Positions 18,330-27,410 of a stretch of DNA of 64,000 nucleotides are shown piece after piece; position 1 is the stretch's first letter, and each line of letters begins with the position of its first letter. The notes beneath the pieces were generated by a model that was not told the DNA's origin, did not search any database, and was given only the letters and a program-made list of their open reading frames with translations. Location: the NCBI GenBank assembly GCA_002733765.1, contig NVWU01000011.1, positions 62,001 to 126,000 on the forward strand, read 5' to 3'. The translations under genes were made by a program, and so were the position numbers. The stretch is from Colwellia sp. Lineage in GTDB: Bacteria > Pseudomonadota > Gammaproteobacteria > Enterobacterales > Alteromonadaceae.

Positions 18330-18432
18330 GAGGTTTTCTCTTATGATAGCGACAGTATAAAATAGCAGTGATATAAAATAACGCCTTTTGCGTTAATAGG
18401 AAACACTTCTTGTTAATAAATATCAATATAGA

Positions 18433-18573
18433 TCAACAGAAACAACTATTGTTACTGGGTTACTGGCATTACCGATGTTCTTATCAAATATCACTGTGCC
18501 ATTATTAGAATTAGTTGGTACCGCCGTTATTGATACGGCACTTAATTTAGCGGGTGGTTCTGAGCAAGTATAA
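18433..18573 (+). pseudogene. Remnant of a DinF-type MATE efflux gene (N-terminal fragment)
   Basis: The frame from 18433 reads a stretch containing ALPMFLSNITVPLLELVGTA followed by VID, which closely matches the first membrane helix of DinF/NorM-type MATE transporters (typically ALP-I-SNIT-PLLGLVDTAVIGHL). It then loses similarity and stops at 18573. There is no start codon with a ribosome site and no downstream MATE sequence, so this is a decayed fragment of a gene deleted from this locus. Confidence 0.65.
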
Positions 18574-18645
18574 TTTGATGCTCGCGAGGGGAGTCACTTT
18601 AGTATGGCATTATCGTGTTAAAAATTAATAATGCTATCAGCAAAA

Positions 18646-18885
18646 CTAATCCTGATCAGGTTTTAAGCTAGGAATACTGGTACTTCCCATAACATTCAAT
18701 ACTATGCCAACAGCAAAGCAGATAAAAGTAGTGGCTCCCATAGCGGCTTTATTGGCTTCGTTGACATCATCACCATAAATTAGTGTCAGTACTACACCAA
18801 TGGCGGCAGAGGCAAAGCTCAGTTTAGCTATAATAGCAGTGATTTTTTGCCATAAACGTTGAGGGGGGTGTCGAACTTTTTGCAT
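18646..18885 (-). CDS. Small membrane protein of unknown function
   Basis: A 79-residue protein with a basic N-terminus (MQKVRHPPQRLWQK) and two hydrophobic segments (about 16-38 and 48-65) joined by a polar loop GDDVNEANKAA. No family is recognised. It lies between the dinF remnant and a VanZ-like gene. The balanced topology and clean start support a real gene, but it could be dispensable. Confidence 0.55.
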   Translation of the reverse strand: MQKVRHPPQRLWQKITAIIAKLSFASAAIGVVLTLIYGDDVNEANKAAMGATTFICFAVGIVLNVMGSTSIPSLKPDQD

Positions 18886-18986
18886 AATGAGGCCATTAAT
18901 TGATGAGTAATTATTACGAACGCTAAAGACTAGTGTAGTCGGTTAATAAAAAATTATATTGATAATTGTCAAGTTACGGTCTGATT

Positions 18987-19349
18987 TTATTGAATAGGAG
19001 CATTTTTTTTAGTAGTAAAAAATACCATTATTTTCGCTACAACAAAGCCACAAATTAAGCCAAAAGCATTAGCGGCCATATCTAACCATTCACCATAGCG
19101 ATTTACATAAGGTTGTATTAATTCTATTGCGCCACTAAACGCAACAAAAGCTAAGGTTATTATCAACCAATGTTTTGGTTGTCTTAATGCCGTTGGAAAC
19201 ATTAATGCCGCGTAAGCGATAAAATGATGCATTTTATCTGTGCCTGGTACGTCGGGTAATTGTGCCGCAGGCCAAAGAGATAAACTAGCAATGGCGGTGA
19301 GTAATAACAGCGTAATAGTGAACCAATGTTTGCTAATAAACGTAATCAT
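18987..19349 (-). CDS. VanZ-like family membrane protein
   Basis: A 120-residue protein with four predicted membrane helices and the VanZ-like pattern PGTDKMHHFIAYAALMFPTA, followed by IELIQPYVNRYGEWLDMAANAFGLICG. VanZ-like proteins are small membrane proteins of unclear function; a few affect teicoplanin or lipoglycopeptide resistance. It is downstream of the PiuC-type dioxygenase gene by 22 bases and may be read with it. Confidence 0.82.
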   Translation of the reverse strand: MITFISKHWFTITLLLLTAIASLSLWPAAQLPDVPGTDKMHHFIAYAALMFPTALRQPKHWLIITLAFVAFSGAIELIQPYVNRYGEWLDMAANAFGLICGFVVAKIMVFFTTKKNAPIQ

Positions 19350-19371
19350 ACGGGGTTTAATATTTTTAAAT

Positions 19372-20052
19372 TTAACAGTTTGACCATGATCGCACTAAAT
19401 TATGGTAAATACCACTTAAGCGTTTAACTTCATAGTCATCGGCACCACGCTCACTGGTTAATACTTGAATTGATTGGTCAAGTTCAAACAATTGTTCTCG
19501 TTGTTGACTGTCACGCACTAAACTTTGCACCCATAAAAAAGCACAAATTCTACTGCCTTGGGTTACGGGTTTTACTTGATGTAAACTGGTTGATGGGTAA
19601 ACAATAAGATCGCCGGCATTTAGTTTGACTTCTTGCGCGCCGTATTGAGTTTCTATTGCTAATTCACCGCCTTCATAATCCTCAGGCTCAGAAAAAAACA
19701 GTGTTGCGGACACATCGGTACGTAAAGACTGACCATTAGCAAGTGACATAATGGCATTATCAACATGTAAACCATAATGGCCACCATGTTGATATTGATT
19801 AAATTTAGGCGGAAATATTTTATTCGGTAATGCCGCAGAAATAAACGTTGGGTGTGTTGATAGCCGAGTTAACAAGGTTTGACTTAAATGGCGTGTGAGC
19901 TCAGCGTTACCATCAAGTTGCTGGTTTGCTTTGACATGAATAGCTTGACCACCCGCGGTAAGCTTGCCGTCTTGCCATGGCGCACTAAGCAAGTGCTGTT
20001 TAAATTGTTGAACTTCATCTTTACTGAGAATTTCGGGAATAGTAAGTAGCAT
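19372..20052 (-). CDS. PKHD-type Fe(II)/2-oxoglutarate hydroxylase (PiuC/YbiX-like)
   Basis: A 226-residue oxygenase of the PiuC/YbiX family. The iron-binding triad is visible as HYGLHVDNAIM (HxD) and STSLHQVKPVT (distal His), with Arg of GSRICAFLWVQS binding 2-oxoglutarate. It lies in the leftward cluster headed by exbB and containing a siderophore receptor, the usual partner of piuC, so iron control is expected. Its substrate is unknown. It starts 14 bases after the hydroxy-acid oxidase gene. Confidence 0.92.
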   Translation of the reverse strand: MLLTIPEILSKDEVQQFKQHLLSAPWQDGKLTAGGQAIHVKANQQLDGNAELTRHLSQTLLTRLSTHPTFISAALPNKIFPPKFNQYQHGGHYGLHVDNAIMSLANGQSLRTDVSATLFFSEPEDYEGGELAIETQYGAQEVKLNAGDLIVYPSTSLHQVKPVTQGSRICAFLWVQSLVRDSQQREQLFELDQSIQVLTSERGADDYEVKRLSGIYHNLVRSWSNC

Positions 20053-20066
20053 ATTTTTTCCTTAAA

Positions 20067-21194
20067 TTAATAAGATGTGGCTTGAGGGTAAATACAATTA
20101 GGTTTGATATCAGCAATGGTAGGACAACCCATTAATGCCATCGTAATTTCAAATTCTTCAATAAATAGCCGTAACATATGTGCAACACCCAGCGCACCGG
20201 CAACGGCTAAACCATGTAGTTGTGGTCTACCAATTAATACTGCATCTGCGCCCAGTGCTATGGCTTTAAATGCATCTGAACCACGACGTATACCGCTATC
20301 TAATAACAGGGTGAAATCTTGACCGACACGTTGGCGTATTTCAGGAAGTACGGTAATAGTGGCGGGTAGTCCGTCAAGTGTACGGCCGCCATGGTTTGAC
20401 ACGACAACACCGGCTAAGCCCATATTTTTTGCTTGTTCAGCGTCATCGGCATTGATGATACCTTTAAGTAAAATAGGCAACTGAGTTTGAGTTTGTAGCC
20501 AAGCGATATCATCCCAAGTGGGGGCATTAGCCATAATGCCGTTTAGAATGATACTTTGATCGGGGTTTAACGTTTGTGGCGCAACACCAGCATAAGGCGC
20601 TAAGTTAACTGCTTGTACATTTTTTGGCATTTGAAAGTTAGCACGTTGGGCGCGATTACGTAAGCCATTAATCGGTGCATCTATGGTAATAACGAGTGTG
20701 CTATAGCCAGCTTGTTCTGCTCGTTTTACTAATGATAGAGTGGCCTGTTTTGACTCTTGAAAATATAACTGAAACCATTTATTTGTGGAGAGCTTATTTG
20801 CCATATCTTCCATGGATACTGATGATAATGTGCTAGTAATAAAGCCTACATTCATTACATTAGCCGCTTCAATTGTTGCCAGTTCTCCCTGTGGATGAAC
20901 TAATTTTTGATAGGCGACAGGCGCAAGTAATATTGGATATTTGAATGTTTGATTAAGTAAGTTACATTGACTTGATGCTTGGCTAAAGTCACTTAATATT
21001 TTAGGTTTTAACTTTATGTTGTCAAACGCTTGGCGATTACTATGTAATGTTAAATCGTCAGCAACGCCGCCTTCAATATATTCAAATATATCGTGAGGGA
21101 TAAAATCTTTGAATAAGCGTTGATAGTCACTAGGGCTTACAACGTCAGTGGGGATTTGAGTTAATTTTTCTCGTAGTTTGGTTGTCTTAATCAT
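20067..21194 (-). CDS. FMN-dependent alpha-hydroxy-acid oxidase/dehydrogenase
   Basis: A 375-residue TIM-barrel flavoprotein of the lactate dehydrogenase/glycolate oxidase family. Motifs: YIEGGVADD near residue 40, ILLAPVAYQKLVHPQGE, the catalytic His and Arg in VVVSNHGGRTLDG and LLDSGIRRGSDAFKA, and phosphate-binding ALGADAVLIGRP. It probably oxidises an L-2-hydroxy acid. Its place between a siderophore receptor gene and piuC is unusual and could reflect processing of a hydroxycarboxylate siderophore; that is speculation. A hairpin lies between it and the receptor gene. Confidence 0.9.
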   Translation of the reverse strand: MIKTTKLREKLTQIPTDVVSPSDYQRLFKDFIPHDIFEYIEGGVADDLTLHSNRQAFDNIKLKPKILSDFSQASSQCNLLNQTFKYPILLAPVAYQKLVHPQGELATIEAANVMNVGFITSTLSSVSMEDMANKLSTNKWFQLYFQESKQATLSLVKRAEQAGYSTLVITIDAPINGLRNRAQRANFQMPKNVQAVNLAPYAGVAPQTLNPDQSIILNGIMANAPTWDDIAWLQTQTQLPILLKGIINADDAEQAKNMGLAGVVVSNHGGRTLDGLPATITVLPEIRQRVGQDFTLLLDSGIRRGSDAFKAIALGADAVLIGRPQLHGLAVAGALGVAHMLRLFIEEFEITMALMGCPTIADIKPNCIYPQATSY

Positions 21195-21230
21195 GATGTT
21201 TCGATTGGTTGTGTACTGTATTGTTTATAT

Positions 21231-21276
21231 AAAACACGAACACAAGCCAATGTTTGTCAGCTTGTGCTCGTTTTTA
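21231..21276 (-). terminator. Hairpin after the TonB-dependent receptor gene
   Basis: On the minus strand CGAGCACAAGC and GCTTGTGTTCG pair over 11 bases with one mismatch around an 11-base loop, followed by GTGTTTTATA. It lies just after the receptor stop codon, so it may terminate or attenuate transcription into the hydroxy-acid oxidase gene. The T-run is short. Confidence 0.55.
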
Positions 21277-21293
21277 TATTATAAAATTAACCG

Positions 21294-23645
21294 TTAGAAA
21301 CCATATTCTACTGTTAATTGTGCGTTACGTGCATTACCAATATAAACGAAAGCACCATTACGGTAACCTGCAAGGTAATAGTCTTTATCAGTGACGTTAC
21401 CAATATTCAAACGTACGTTAAGTTGCTCATTAACTTTATAGCTAGCAAATAAATCTAGTACGGTGTAACTTGGTATTTCATAATTACCTGCTGGGCTGTC
21501 AGGTTGACCAACATAGCTTTCACTAGAATAAGTCACTATTGAGCCAACAGCAAATTTTGAGGTTGCTTGATAACGTAATTGGAAATAAGCACTGTTATCA
21601 GCAAAATTAGCTAATGGTTTACCATCAATATCTACAGGATTACCACTGCGATCTTTTGCTTCAGTTTCTAATATTTCTGAATCCATTAAAGCAGCACCAA
21701 ATTGCACGCTAAGTTCTTCAGTAATGTTACCTACCGCAGATACCTCAATACCTTTAACGCGGTTTTTTCCTGTGTTTAAGCTGCCTAATGCTTCATAGTC
21801 ACTATCACCAATACTTTCCATAACATCACTTTTAGTGATTTGAAAAATGGCAGCGGTAAGTAATAATTTGTCGTTTAAAACATTCCATTTAGACCCTAAT
21901 TCAATGTTTTCAGTTTGTTCTGGTTTGCTACCTTTAACTTGTTGAGTATTACCACATAGGCCGCCATAACCACAACTACTACCAACGTCTGACTCACCAC
22001 CATTAATGTTACTTGAAGTACTGTATGTCGCGTAAACATTAGCATCATCATTGATGTTATAAACTAAACCAATATGGCCATTAAATAAAGTATCAGAATA
22101 ATCGTATAATCCTGCATTTCGACCACTTATTTCATTTTTATAATCGAAACTATCAACACGTAGTCCTAAGAATAACGACCAGTGTTCATTAAAGGTAATA
22201 GTGTCCATTACTGATAATGATATTGTTTCTACTGAAAAATCAGAATCTTGCTCGATTTTAGTAATTTGACGACCTATTTTACTATTAATATTATCAAGAT
22301 AATTACCATTACCATCTGTTATATAATAATAATTTCGAGTGTAATCTCCATATCCAGGATAAAATGTTGTTACTGAATCATCAGGTGTATTACTAGCCGT
22401 TAACTTATAATTACCATTCGTTACATTCATATCTGAATATTCAATACTAAATACAAATTGGTTTTTAGTATTGGCTATATTGGCATCCATAAAAATATTT
22501 GATTGGTTGACAAAATAGTCAACTTCTTGCCAACCTTGGTGGTTATCAAGTGAAATTGCTGCAGCACCAGGAGCAATGGGGTCAGTGTCAGAACGAGTAG
22601 CATTAATTGCACCTGTAGTGACATAGCCATTATCAGTAGTACCATAACGTGTCGTATTATCTAATCTTAATGTGTCATTAAAATCATAGCCTAAGCTCAA
22701 AGTAGCTACATTAATTTTTGAATTAAGAAAATCTTCATTTTGTACATAAGCAGGAAGATTTTTAACTATTTCTGTTGTAGAACCTGGTGTATGCAATGAT
22801 CCTAAATCTGGAGAATCTTTAGCATCTAAATAATAGTAATCGGCAATAAAGTTTAATTTTTCGGTTGCTTGATAGCTACCTGAAAGTGCAATACCGGTAC
22901 GTTCTTTATCTGCTGGCGCACGATCAGGCACATCTTTTTCGCTGTATAATAAATTTGCACGTATAGCGGTATCATCATTAATTTTAATATTGCTGTCTAA
23001 AGCAATGCGACGGTAATTATCAGTCCCTAAACCCGCTTGTAGTTTATTAAAGTTGTATTCGGTACTTGCTTGCTTGGTTATCGCATTAATTGCGCCACCA
23101 GTAGTGCCGCGACCAGCAAAAGTAGAGCTTGGTCCTTTCGTTATTTCTATTTGTTCAACGGCAAAGCTTTCACGGGTAGTCATACCTGGATCACGTAAAC
23201 CATCAACAAATACATCACTACGTGCTTCATGACCACGAATAATATAGCGATCGCCAAAAGCATTACCGTTTTCACCTGTACCTAAGGTAATCCCTGGTTG
23301 TGCTGCTAATATTTCACTTAAATCAGTTTTTCCTGATTCTTGTATCGCTGTTTGCGTTAATACGCTAATGGTTTGTGGGGTGTCGGCTAATGGTTTAACG
23401 TGACGACTATCACCTGAAATTTTAGCTTTGTATGGAGCACCCGCTTCAGCGTATGGGTTAGTATCACTAGTACGCTCTTCAATGTGCATGGTATCAAGCA
23501 CTATTGGTTCGTCATTTTGTTGTGCATTTGCATTAATAGAAGCGCTAACTAATAATGCTGTGGTACTTAACAATAAAGCACTTTTACTGTGTGCAATGAT
23601 TGGCTTTCGTAAACTTAGTACGGGTTTGTGTATGCGAGATTTCAT
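21294..23645 (-). CDS. TonB-dependent siderophore receptor (Fiu-like)
   Basis: A 783-residue outer-membrane receptor. It has a long signal peptide (through SINANAQ), a plug domain (residues about 75-190; PLADTPQTISVLT, GENGNAFGDRYIIRGHE, ITKGPSSTFAGRGTTGGAIN) and a 22-strand barrel ending in the expected aromatic residue (VEYGF). The plug resembles catecholate receptors such as Fiu. It takes up ferric siderophore using energy from the TonB-ExbB-ExbD proteins encoded just upstream. Confidence 0.93.
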   Translation of the reverse strand: MKSRIHKPVLSLRKPIIAHSKSALLLSTTALLVSASINANAQQNDEPIVLDTMHIEERTSDTNPYAEAGAPYKAKISGDSRHVKPLADTPQTISVLTQTAIQESGKTDLSEILAAQPGITLGTGENGNAFGDRYIIRGHEARSDVFVDGLRDPGMTTRESFAVEQIEITKGPSSTFAGRGTTGGAINAITKQASTEYNFNKLQAGLGTDNYRRIALDSNIKINDDTAIRANLLYSEKDVPDRAPADKERTGIALSGSYQATEKLNFIADYYYLDAKDSPDLGSLHTPGSTTEIVKNLPAYVQNEDFLNSKINVATLSLGYDFNDTLRLDNTTRYGTTDNGYVTTGAINATRSDTDPIAPGAAAISLDNHQGWQEVDYFVNQSNIFMDANIANTKNQFVFSIEYSDMNVTNGNYKLTASNTPDDSVTTFYPGYGDYTRNYYYITDGNGNYLDNINSKIGRQITKIEQDSDFSVETISLSVMDTITFNEHWSLFLGLRVDSFDYKNEISGRNAGLYDYSDTLFNGHIGLVYNINDDANVYATYSTSSNINGGESDVGSSCGYGGLCGNTQQVKGSKPEQTENIELGSKWNVLNDKLLLTAAIFQITKSDVMESIGDSDYEALGSLNTGKNRVKGIEVSAVGNITEELSVQFGAALMDSEILETEAKDRSGNPVDIDGKPLANFADNSAYFQLRYQATSKFAVGSIVTYSSESYVGQPDSPAGNYEIPSYTVLDLFASYKVNEQLNVRLNIGNVTDKDYYLAGYRNGAFVYIGNARNAQLTVEYGF

Positions 23646-23664
23646 GTTTTTTCCTATATAAAGA

Positions 23665-24513
23665 TTAATGATTGGTGATCAGTGAATAGTCAATTGGTAT
23701 CACCAAGGTTAAGCGCTCTCTTTTAAGTTGTTCAGGTGGCTCCGGTAAAGGTTCAGCCAGCGCTAACATAGTGAGCGCCGATTGATCCAGTAACGAATGT
23801 CCTGAACTTTTTCTTATGCTTTTACTGAGTATTTTACCCAGTGGGTTTATGGTAAATTGCAGATGAACAATACCCTTTTGTTTTTGTTTTTTAGCTTCAA
23901 TGGGATAGCGTTTATATTGATTAAGCCAAGCCATTAAGTGAGTGTAATAGTCTTGATTACTGCCTTTAAAGCCACCAGTTGATTTTTGCTTACCGCTGCC
24001 AGTGGCTTTAATGCTAGCAACAGATGAAGATTGTTTTTCAGCTTTTTCTTTTACTAGCTCACTATCTGTAAGCTTTTCTTTAGTAACGTTTTTTTCTGGT
24101 TTTATTCGTTCTTTTTTAATCGGCAATAAAGTTTTTTTAGCCACGATATAGTCACCTTGCTTTTTGGCTGGTGGTAACTTTTTAGTCGTTAATTGCTTTG
24201 TAAGGAGCTCATTTTTTTTGATAACCTCTTTTTTTATTACGGAAGCCTTAATTGGCTTTTTCGGTATTATTTTTTTAGGCTTATCTTTAGGTTTCTCTTT
24301 AGACTTAGATTCTTCTTTTAATAGCTGATTAGTCATATCAACATAAGAGCCTATTTGGCCTAACCCTATATCAATACCACTTTCACCGTCACCTGTTGCA
24401 CCACCAACCTGTGTAGGAGTTGCATATGACAAATAACTTACGGCTATCATGAGATGAAACACCATTGAAAGCGTTAGCATAACTACCCAGCGAAACCATG
24501 GACGACTAACCAT
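23665..24513 (-). CDS. TonB-type energy transducer
   Basis: A 282-residue protein with an N-terminal membrane helix (WVVMLTLSMVFHLMIAVSYL, with the conserved His), a long Lys/Pro-rich periplasm-spanning region (about 65-175) and a TonB C-terminal domain (YKRYPIEAKKQKQKGIVHLQF, SSGHSLLDQSALTML). It transmits inner-membrane proton energy to the receptor next door. It lies 19 bases upstream of the receptor gene and abuts the second exbD. Confidence 0.92.
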   Translation of the reverse strand: MVSRPWFRWVVMLTLSMVFHLMIAVSYLSYATPTQVGGATGDGESGIDIGLGQIGSYVDMTNQLLKEESKSKEKPKDKPKKIIPKKPIKASVIKKEVIKKNELLTKQLTTKKLPPAKKQGDYIVAKKTLLPIKKERIKPEKNVTKEKLTDSELVKEKAEKQSSSVASIKATGSGKQKSTGGFKGSNQDYYTHLMAWLNQYKRYPIEAKKQKQKGIVHLQFTINPLGKILSKSIRKSSGHSLLDQSALTMLALAEPLPEPPEQLKRERLTLVIPIDYSLITNH

Positions 24514-24921
24514 TTAATTTGCCATCGATTTTTGAGTAATTAAATTAATGCCTTGTACTTTATGTTCTCTAATAACATTCAATACAGTATCTAAATCGAT
24601 TGCAGTTACCTGTTTATCGGTATGTAAATTGATATTTGTCGGCACTTGTTGTGTTAATACTTGCTGTAACTCCGTTAATGAAATTTTCTTATTACTCCAA
24701 TAAATTTCATTATTTTGGGTAAGTAATATTTGTGCTGGCAATGCTTTAATAGGGTTGTCAATATTACTTGCAATAGGATGATTAACGTCAACAGGTACTG
24801 AGGGCTGTATTGAGCCTGCAACCATAAAAAATATCAGTAATAAAAATACAATATTAATTAATGGAATAAGCGCATCATCAGCTGACTTTTTCTTTAATGG
24901 CTTTATTAATAACTGCTCCAT
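24514..24921 (-). CDS. exbD: ExbD/TolR family transport protein (second copy)
   Basis: A 135-residue ExbD-like protein with one N-terminal membrane helix (LIPLINIVFLLLIFFMVAGS; the Asp usually found in the helix is replaced by Asn, DALIPLIN) and a periplasmic domain ending in HKVQGINLITQK. It ends one base before the tonB start and follows the first exbD by two bases. The Asn in place of the proton-translocating Asp suggests that this copy acts beside the first ExbD, not as the sole proton carrier. Confidence 0.88.
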   Translation of the reverse strand: MEQLLIKPLKKKSADDALIPLINIVFLLLIFFMVAGSIQPSVPVDVNHPIASNIDNPIKALPAQILLTQNNEIYWSNKKISLTELQQVLTQQVPTNINLHTDKQVTAIDLDTVLNVIREHKVQGINLITQKSMAN

Positions 24922-24923
24922 CG

Positions 24924-25385
24924 CTATTGGTTGTCCTGCGTATTCAGTACATTGCCTAGCGTTACTTGCATTATTCCAGCGCTTTTTAATTGCGTTAACG
25001 TATCGATTATTTTTTGCACTTTTATTTGAGGCTCAGGAATTAATACCGTATGTATGTTGGGAGCAAGTTGAGAGGTTAATGTTAATAAAGTACTAAATTT
25101 TTGCTCTTTTTTATTGGTTGCGTTACCCCCATTTACTAGCAAAGAAAACTCATTATTTTCATGTAATATTATTAATTGGGTTTTCACTTCATCACTTGTG
25201 ATTGTGCTACCCGCGACTGACGTTTGTAAGGTCACGCTATGCCATTTGATGAAAGTTGAGGTGAGCATGAAAAACATTAATAGAATGAAAACCACATCAA
25301 TTAACGCGGTTAAGCTGATGGTTTTCTTAACTCTAGATGAGGCCAGAAAATTGACATCATTGGTTAAATTCAATGAGCTATTCAT
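24924..25385 (-). CDS. exbD: ExbD/TolR family transport protein (first copy)
   Basis: A 153-residue ExbD-like protein with the helix SLTALIDVVFILLMFFMLTSTF, which retains the conserved Asp of the proton path (LIDVVF). The periplasmic part ends in SAGIMQVTLGNV. Its start overlaps the exbB stop by four bases. With the following ExbD paralogue it forms a tandem pair of unequal subunits. Confidence 0.92.
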   Translation of the reverse strand: MNSSLNLTNDVNFLASSRVKKTISLTALIDVVFILLMFFMLTSTFIKWHSVTLQTSVAGSTITSDEVKTQLIILHENNEFSLLVNGGNATNKKEQKFSTLLTLTSQLAPNIHTVLIPEPQIKVQKIIDTLTQLKSAGIMQVTLGNVLNTQDNQ

Positions 25386-26065
25386 GAGGCGTTTTGTAAT
25401 GTCGCGGTAGGCTCTACTGTTTGTAGATGAATATTTTTATGGTTAATACTTGTTTGTAACGTAAATAACCAACCAATATCATCACTAATTTTACCTGTTT
25501 CTATTTCTACTTTACGCTCTAAGTAGCTGTGAACTATTGATACCGGAATTGCAACTGCCATCCCTACGGCTGTTGTTAATAATGCTTGCCAAATACCACC
25601 TGATAAAATAGCAGGATTAACTTGCGAGCCAGCAGCTTCCATTGCTTTGAAAGCTTCGATCATACCTAAAACTGTGCCGAGTAAACCTAGCAATGGGGCA
25701 ATCATGGCAATCACTTCTAATACGCGTAAATAACTGTTTAGTTGCGCAATTAATAGCTGTGCGAGGCGAATTGATTCAGATTTTGCGGCATTTAGGTCTA
25801 AAAGTGAATTATCAAATAATTGTAATATTTGAAATATTAATTGGGCACGTGGATTACTATTATTCTCAATTAGTTTTAAAGCATCATTACGTTGGTTTTT
25901 TTCAATGAGTTTACGGGCATTATCGGCGTTACTATCGGATAATTTTAATTCACCCCAAAATTGCCATACTTTATAAAAAAATACAGTAACCGCAATTATT
26001 GAACATAAAGTTAAAGACCAAATGACGGCACCGCCATTGAGGATAAGGTTAATAAAAGACAACAT
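25382..26065 (-). CDS. exbB: ExbB/TolQ/MotA family proton channel protein
   Basis: A 227-residue protein with three membrane helices: one at residues 8-30 and two in IAMIAPLLGLLGTVLGMIEAF and GIWQALLTTAVGMAVAIPVS, the signature of ExbB/TolQ. It forms the proton-driven motor with ExbD. It is the first gene of the iron-uptake cluster and lies 18 bases downstream of a Fur-like palindrome. Confidence 0.94.
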   Translation of the reverse strand: MLSFINLILNGGAVIWSLTLCSIIAVTVFFYKVWQFWGELKLSDSNADNARKLIEKNQRNDALKLIENNSNPRAQLIFQILQLFDNSLLDLNAAKSESIRLAQLLIAQLNSYLRVLEVIAMIAPLLGLLGTVLGMIEAFKAMEAAGSQVNPAILSGGIWQALLTTAVGMAVAIPVSIVHSYLERKVEIETGKISDDIGWLFTLQTSINHKNIHLQTVEPTATLQNAS

Positions 26066-26082
26066 GATTTATTGCGAACGCT

Positions 26083-26113
26083 AATATAAATAGGAATGAT
26101 TTGCATTTATATT
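26083..26113 (-). promoter_or_regulatory. Fur-box-like palindrome upstream of exbB
   Basis: A 31-base imperfect palindrome with arms AATATAAAT/ATTTATATT (9 of 9) and inner AAT/ATT around GGAATGATTTGCATT, matching the AT-rich AATGAT-CATT pattern of Fur sites. Its location before an ExbB-ExbD-TonB-receptor operon strongly suggests iron repression. Confidence 0.65.
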
Positions 26114-26175
26114 ATGTTTTATTTGTTATGGTGTCAATTATTTTATATCAGGTGTTTTTTAACTTTTAAGGGTGT

Positions 26176-26333
26176 ATACCAAAGCCTCTTCAAGATGCGA
26201 GCTTCAGGACTACACAGTAATTATTGATCATGGCGCATTTTTTTATTAATGGTCATTCCCTTAAAATACAAATGCAACGATGAGCATGATTTGCTCTGAA
26301 GCCCAGTAGGGCGAGCTTAAAGGGCATATATAC
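26176..26333 (-). repeat. Intergenic repeat family, copy A
   Basis: Read on the minus strand this segment has the order CCCTACTGGG, TCGTTGCAT, TTTTAAGGGAATG, CATTAATAAAAAAATGCGCC, GTCCTGAA, and CTTTGGTATA. The same blocks occur in the same order at 56883-57020 and 62310-62503. It has no reading frame and lies between exbB and a small membrane protein gene. It is probably a degenerate MITE. Confidence 0.6.
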
Positions 26334-26520
26334 TACGTTATTGATTTCGACAAGCGCTCGCTTATTAAAGAATGAAGGAGCATATTTTCCTGAACAACCA
26401 TTCTCTTTAATCAATGCTTTGTCTATAAGCTTTTTAATTCTCGCTGAATGCGGCGTATTGGGATGGTTTAGGTATATATTTTCTCAAGAGCGGTCTCTTG
26501 AAAGGGGGTTGTATAAAGGG
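26334..26520. other. Non-coding remainder between repeat copy A and the next gene
   Basis: With copy A and the Fur-like site this completes the 455-base gap between exbB and the gene at 26521. A 67-residue frame is open here but has no ribosome site and overlaps the end of the facing gene; I see no family resemblance and treat it as non-coding. Confidence 0.4.
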
Positions 26521-26754
26521 TTAACGTTTACTCAAAATAACTAATAAGCGATTAGCAAAAATGCCTAGATAACCCCAGGCCGCGATGATGCAAGCAAATA
26601 CGAGTATAACAACACCGACAACTTGCCATAAATGATGATAAAAATATCCTAGAGCAATAAAGAACAGACCTAAAGTAAAAAGGCCAAGCCCGCGCAAAAA
26701 TATAGCTAAGCTACGCTTTGGATCTTGACCTAATTTAGCGAGTAAATTATTCAT
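26521..26754 (-). CDS. Small two-helix membrane protein
   Basis: A 77-residue protein, MNNLLAKLGQDPKRSLAIFL onward, with two hydrophobic helices (about 22-42 and 44-66) and a basic C-terminus (NRLLVILSKR). No named family recognised. The positive charges at both ends suggest both termini are cytoplasmic. It lies 54 bases upstream of nfuA on the same strand and could be co-transcribed in the direction away from it. Confidence 0.6.
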   Translation of the reverse strand: MNNLLAKLGQDPKRSLAIFLRGLGLFTLGLFFIALGYFYHHLWQVVGVVILVFACIIAAWGYLGIFANRLLVILSKR

Positions 26755-26808
26755 CTATGCCAGCTCACTTTAGGGAACTTGCTCTGAGCCCGAGGAAGAA
26801 ATGAAGGC

Positions 26809-27387
26809 TTAATAGTAAGAATGTTCACCGCGTTCATGTTCAGTGGCATCTTTGACGCCTTTAATTTCATCACCCATTAACTCAACTAATTGTTTTTCAA
26901 TACCATCTTTAACTGTTACATCTATTTGGCTACAACCATTACAGCCACCACCAAATTGTAATACGGCATAACCGTCATCAGTGATTTCAACTAAAGTACA
27001 TTCACCGCCATGTCCGGCAAGTTGTGGATTAACTTCTGCTTGAAGAAAATAATGGACACGCTCAAAAAGTGAAGCATCATCAGCGACTTTACGCAATTTT
27101 GCATTCGGGGCTTTCAAGGTAAGTTGTGAGCCCATTTGGTCGGTCACAAAATCAATTTCGGCCTCTTCTAAGAAGTTTTTACTGTCCGCATCAATCATGG
27201 CGGAAAAGCCATCAAAAGGTAATGTAATATCATCAGGCTCTACTGCATCAGCAGGGCAGTATGAAACGCCACATTCAGCTTTAGCTGTACCTGGATTTAC
27301 AACAAATACACGAATATGTGTGCCCTCTGCTTGTTGGGATAGCAGCTTGACAAAGTGCTCTTGGGCGGTAGGTGAAATAGTGATCAT
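26809..27387 (-). CDS. nfuA: Fe/S biogenesis protein NfuA
   Basis: A 192-residue iron-sulfur carrier. The N-terminal half is a degenerate A-type scaffold domain ([15 protein letters not shown]) and the C-terminal half a NifU-like domain with the cluster-binding pair Cys149 and Cys152 ([15 protein letters not shown]). It delivers 4Fe-4S clusters to apoproteins under stress. The comF and bioH genes nearby reproduce the bioH-gntX-nfuA order of E. coli. A perfect 19-base stem lies 24 bases before its start. Confidence 0.96.
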   Translation of the reverse strand: MITISPTAQEHFVKLLSQQAEGTHIRVFVVNPGTAKAECGVSYCPADAVEPDDITLPFDGFSAMIDADSKNFLEEAEIDFVTDQMGSQLTLKAPNAKLRKVADDASLFERVHYFLQAEVNPQLAGHGGECTLVEITDDGYAVLQFGGGCNGCSQIDVTVKDGIEKQLVELMGDEIKGVKDATEHERGEHSYY

Positions 27388-27410
27388 AATACAGGGCTCT
27401 CTTTGTTCTT

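Noticed and set aside
26341-26544. 67-residue forward frame.
   Set aside because: No ribosome site, no family resemblance, and its end overlaps the facing membrane-protein gene.
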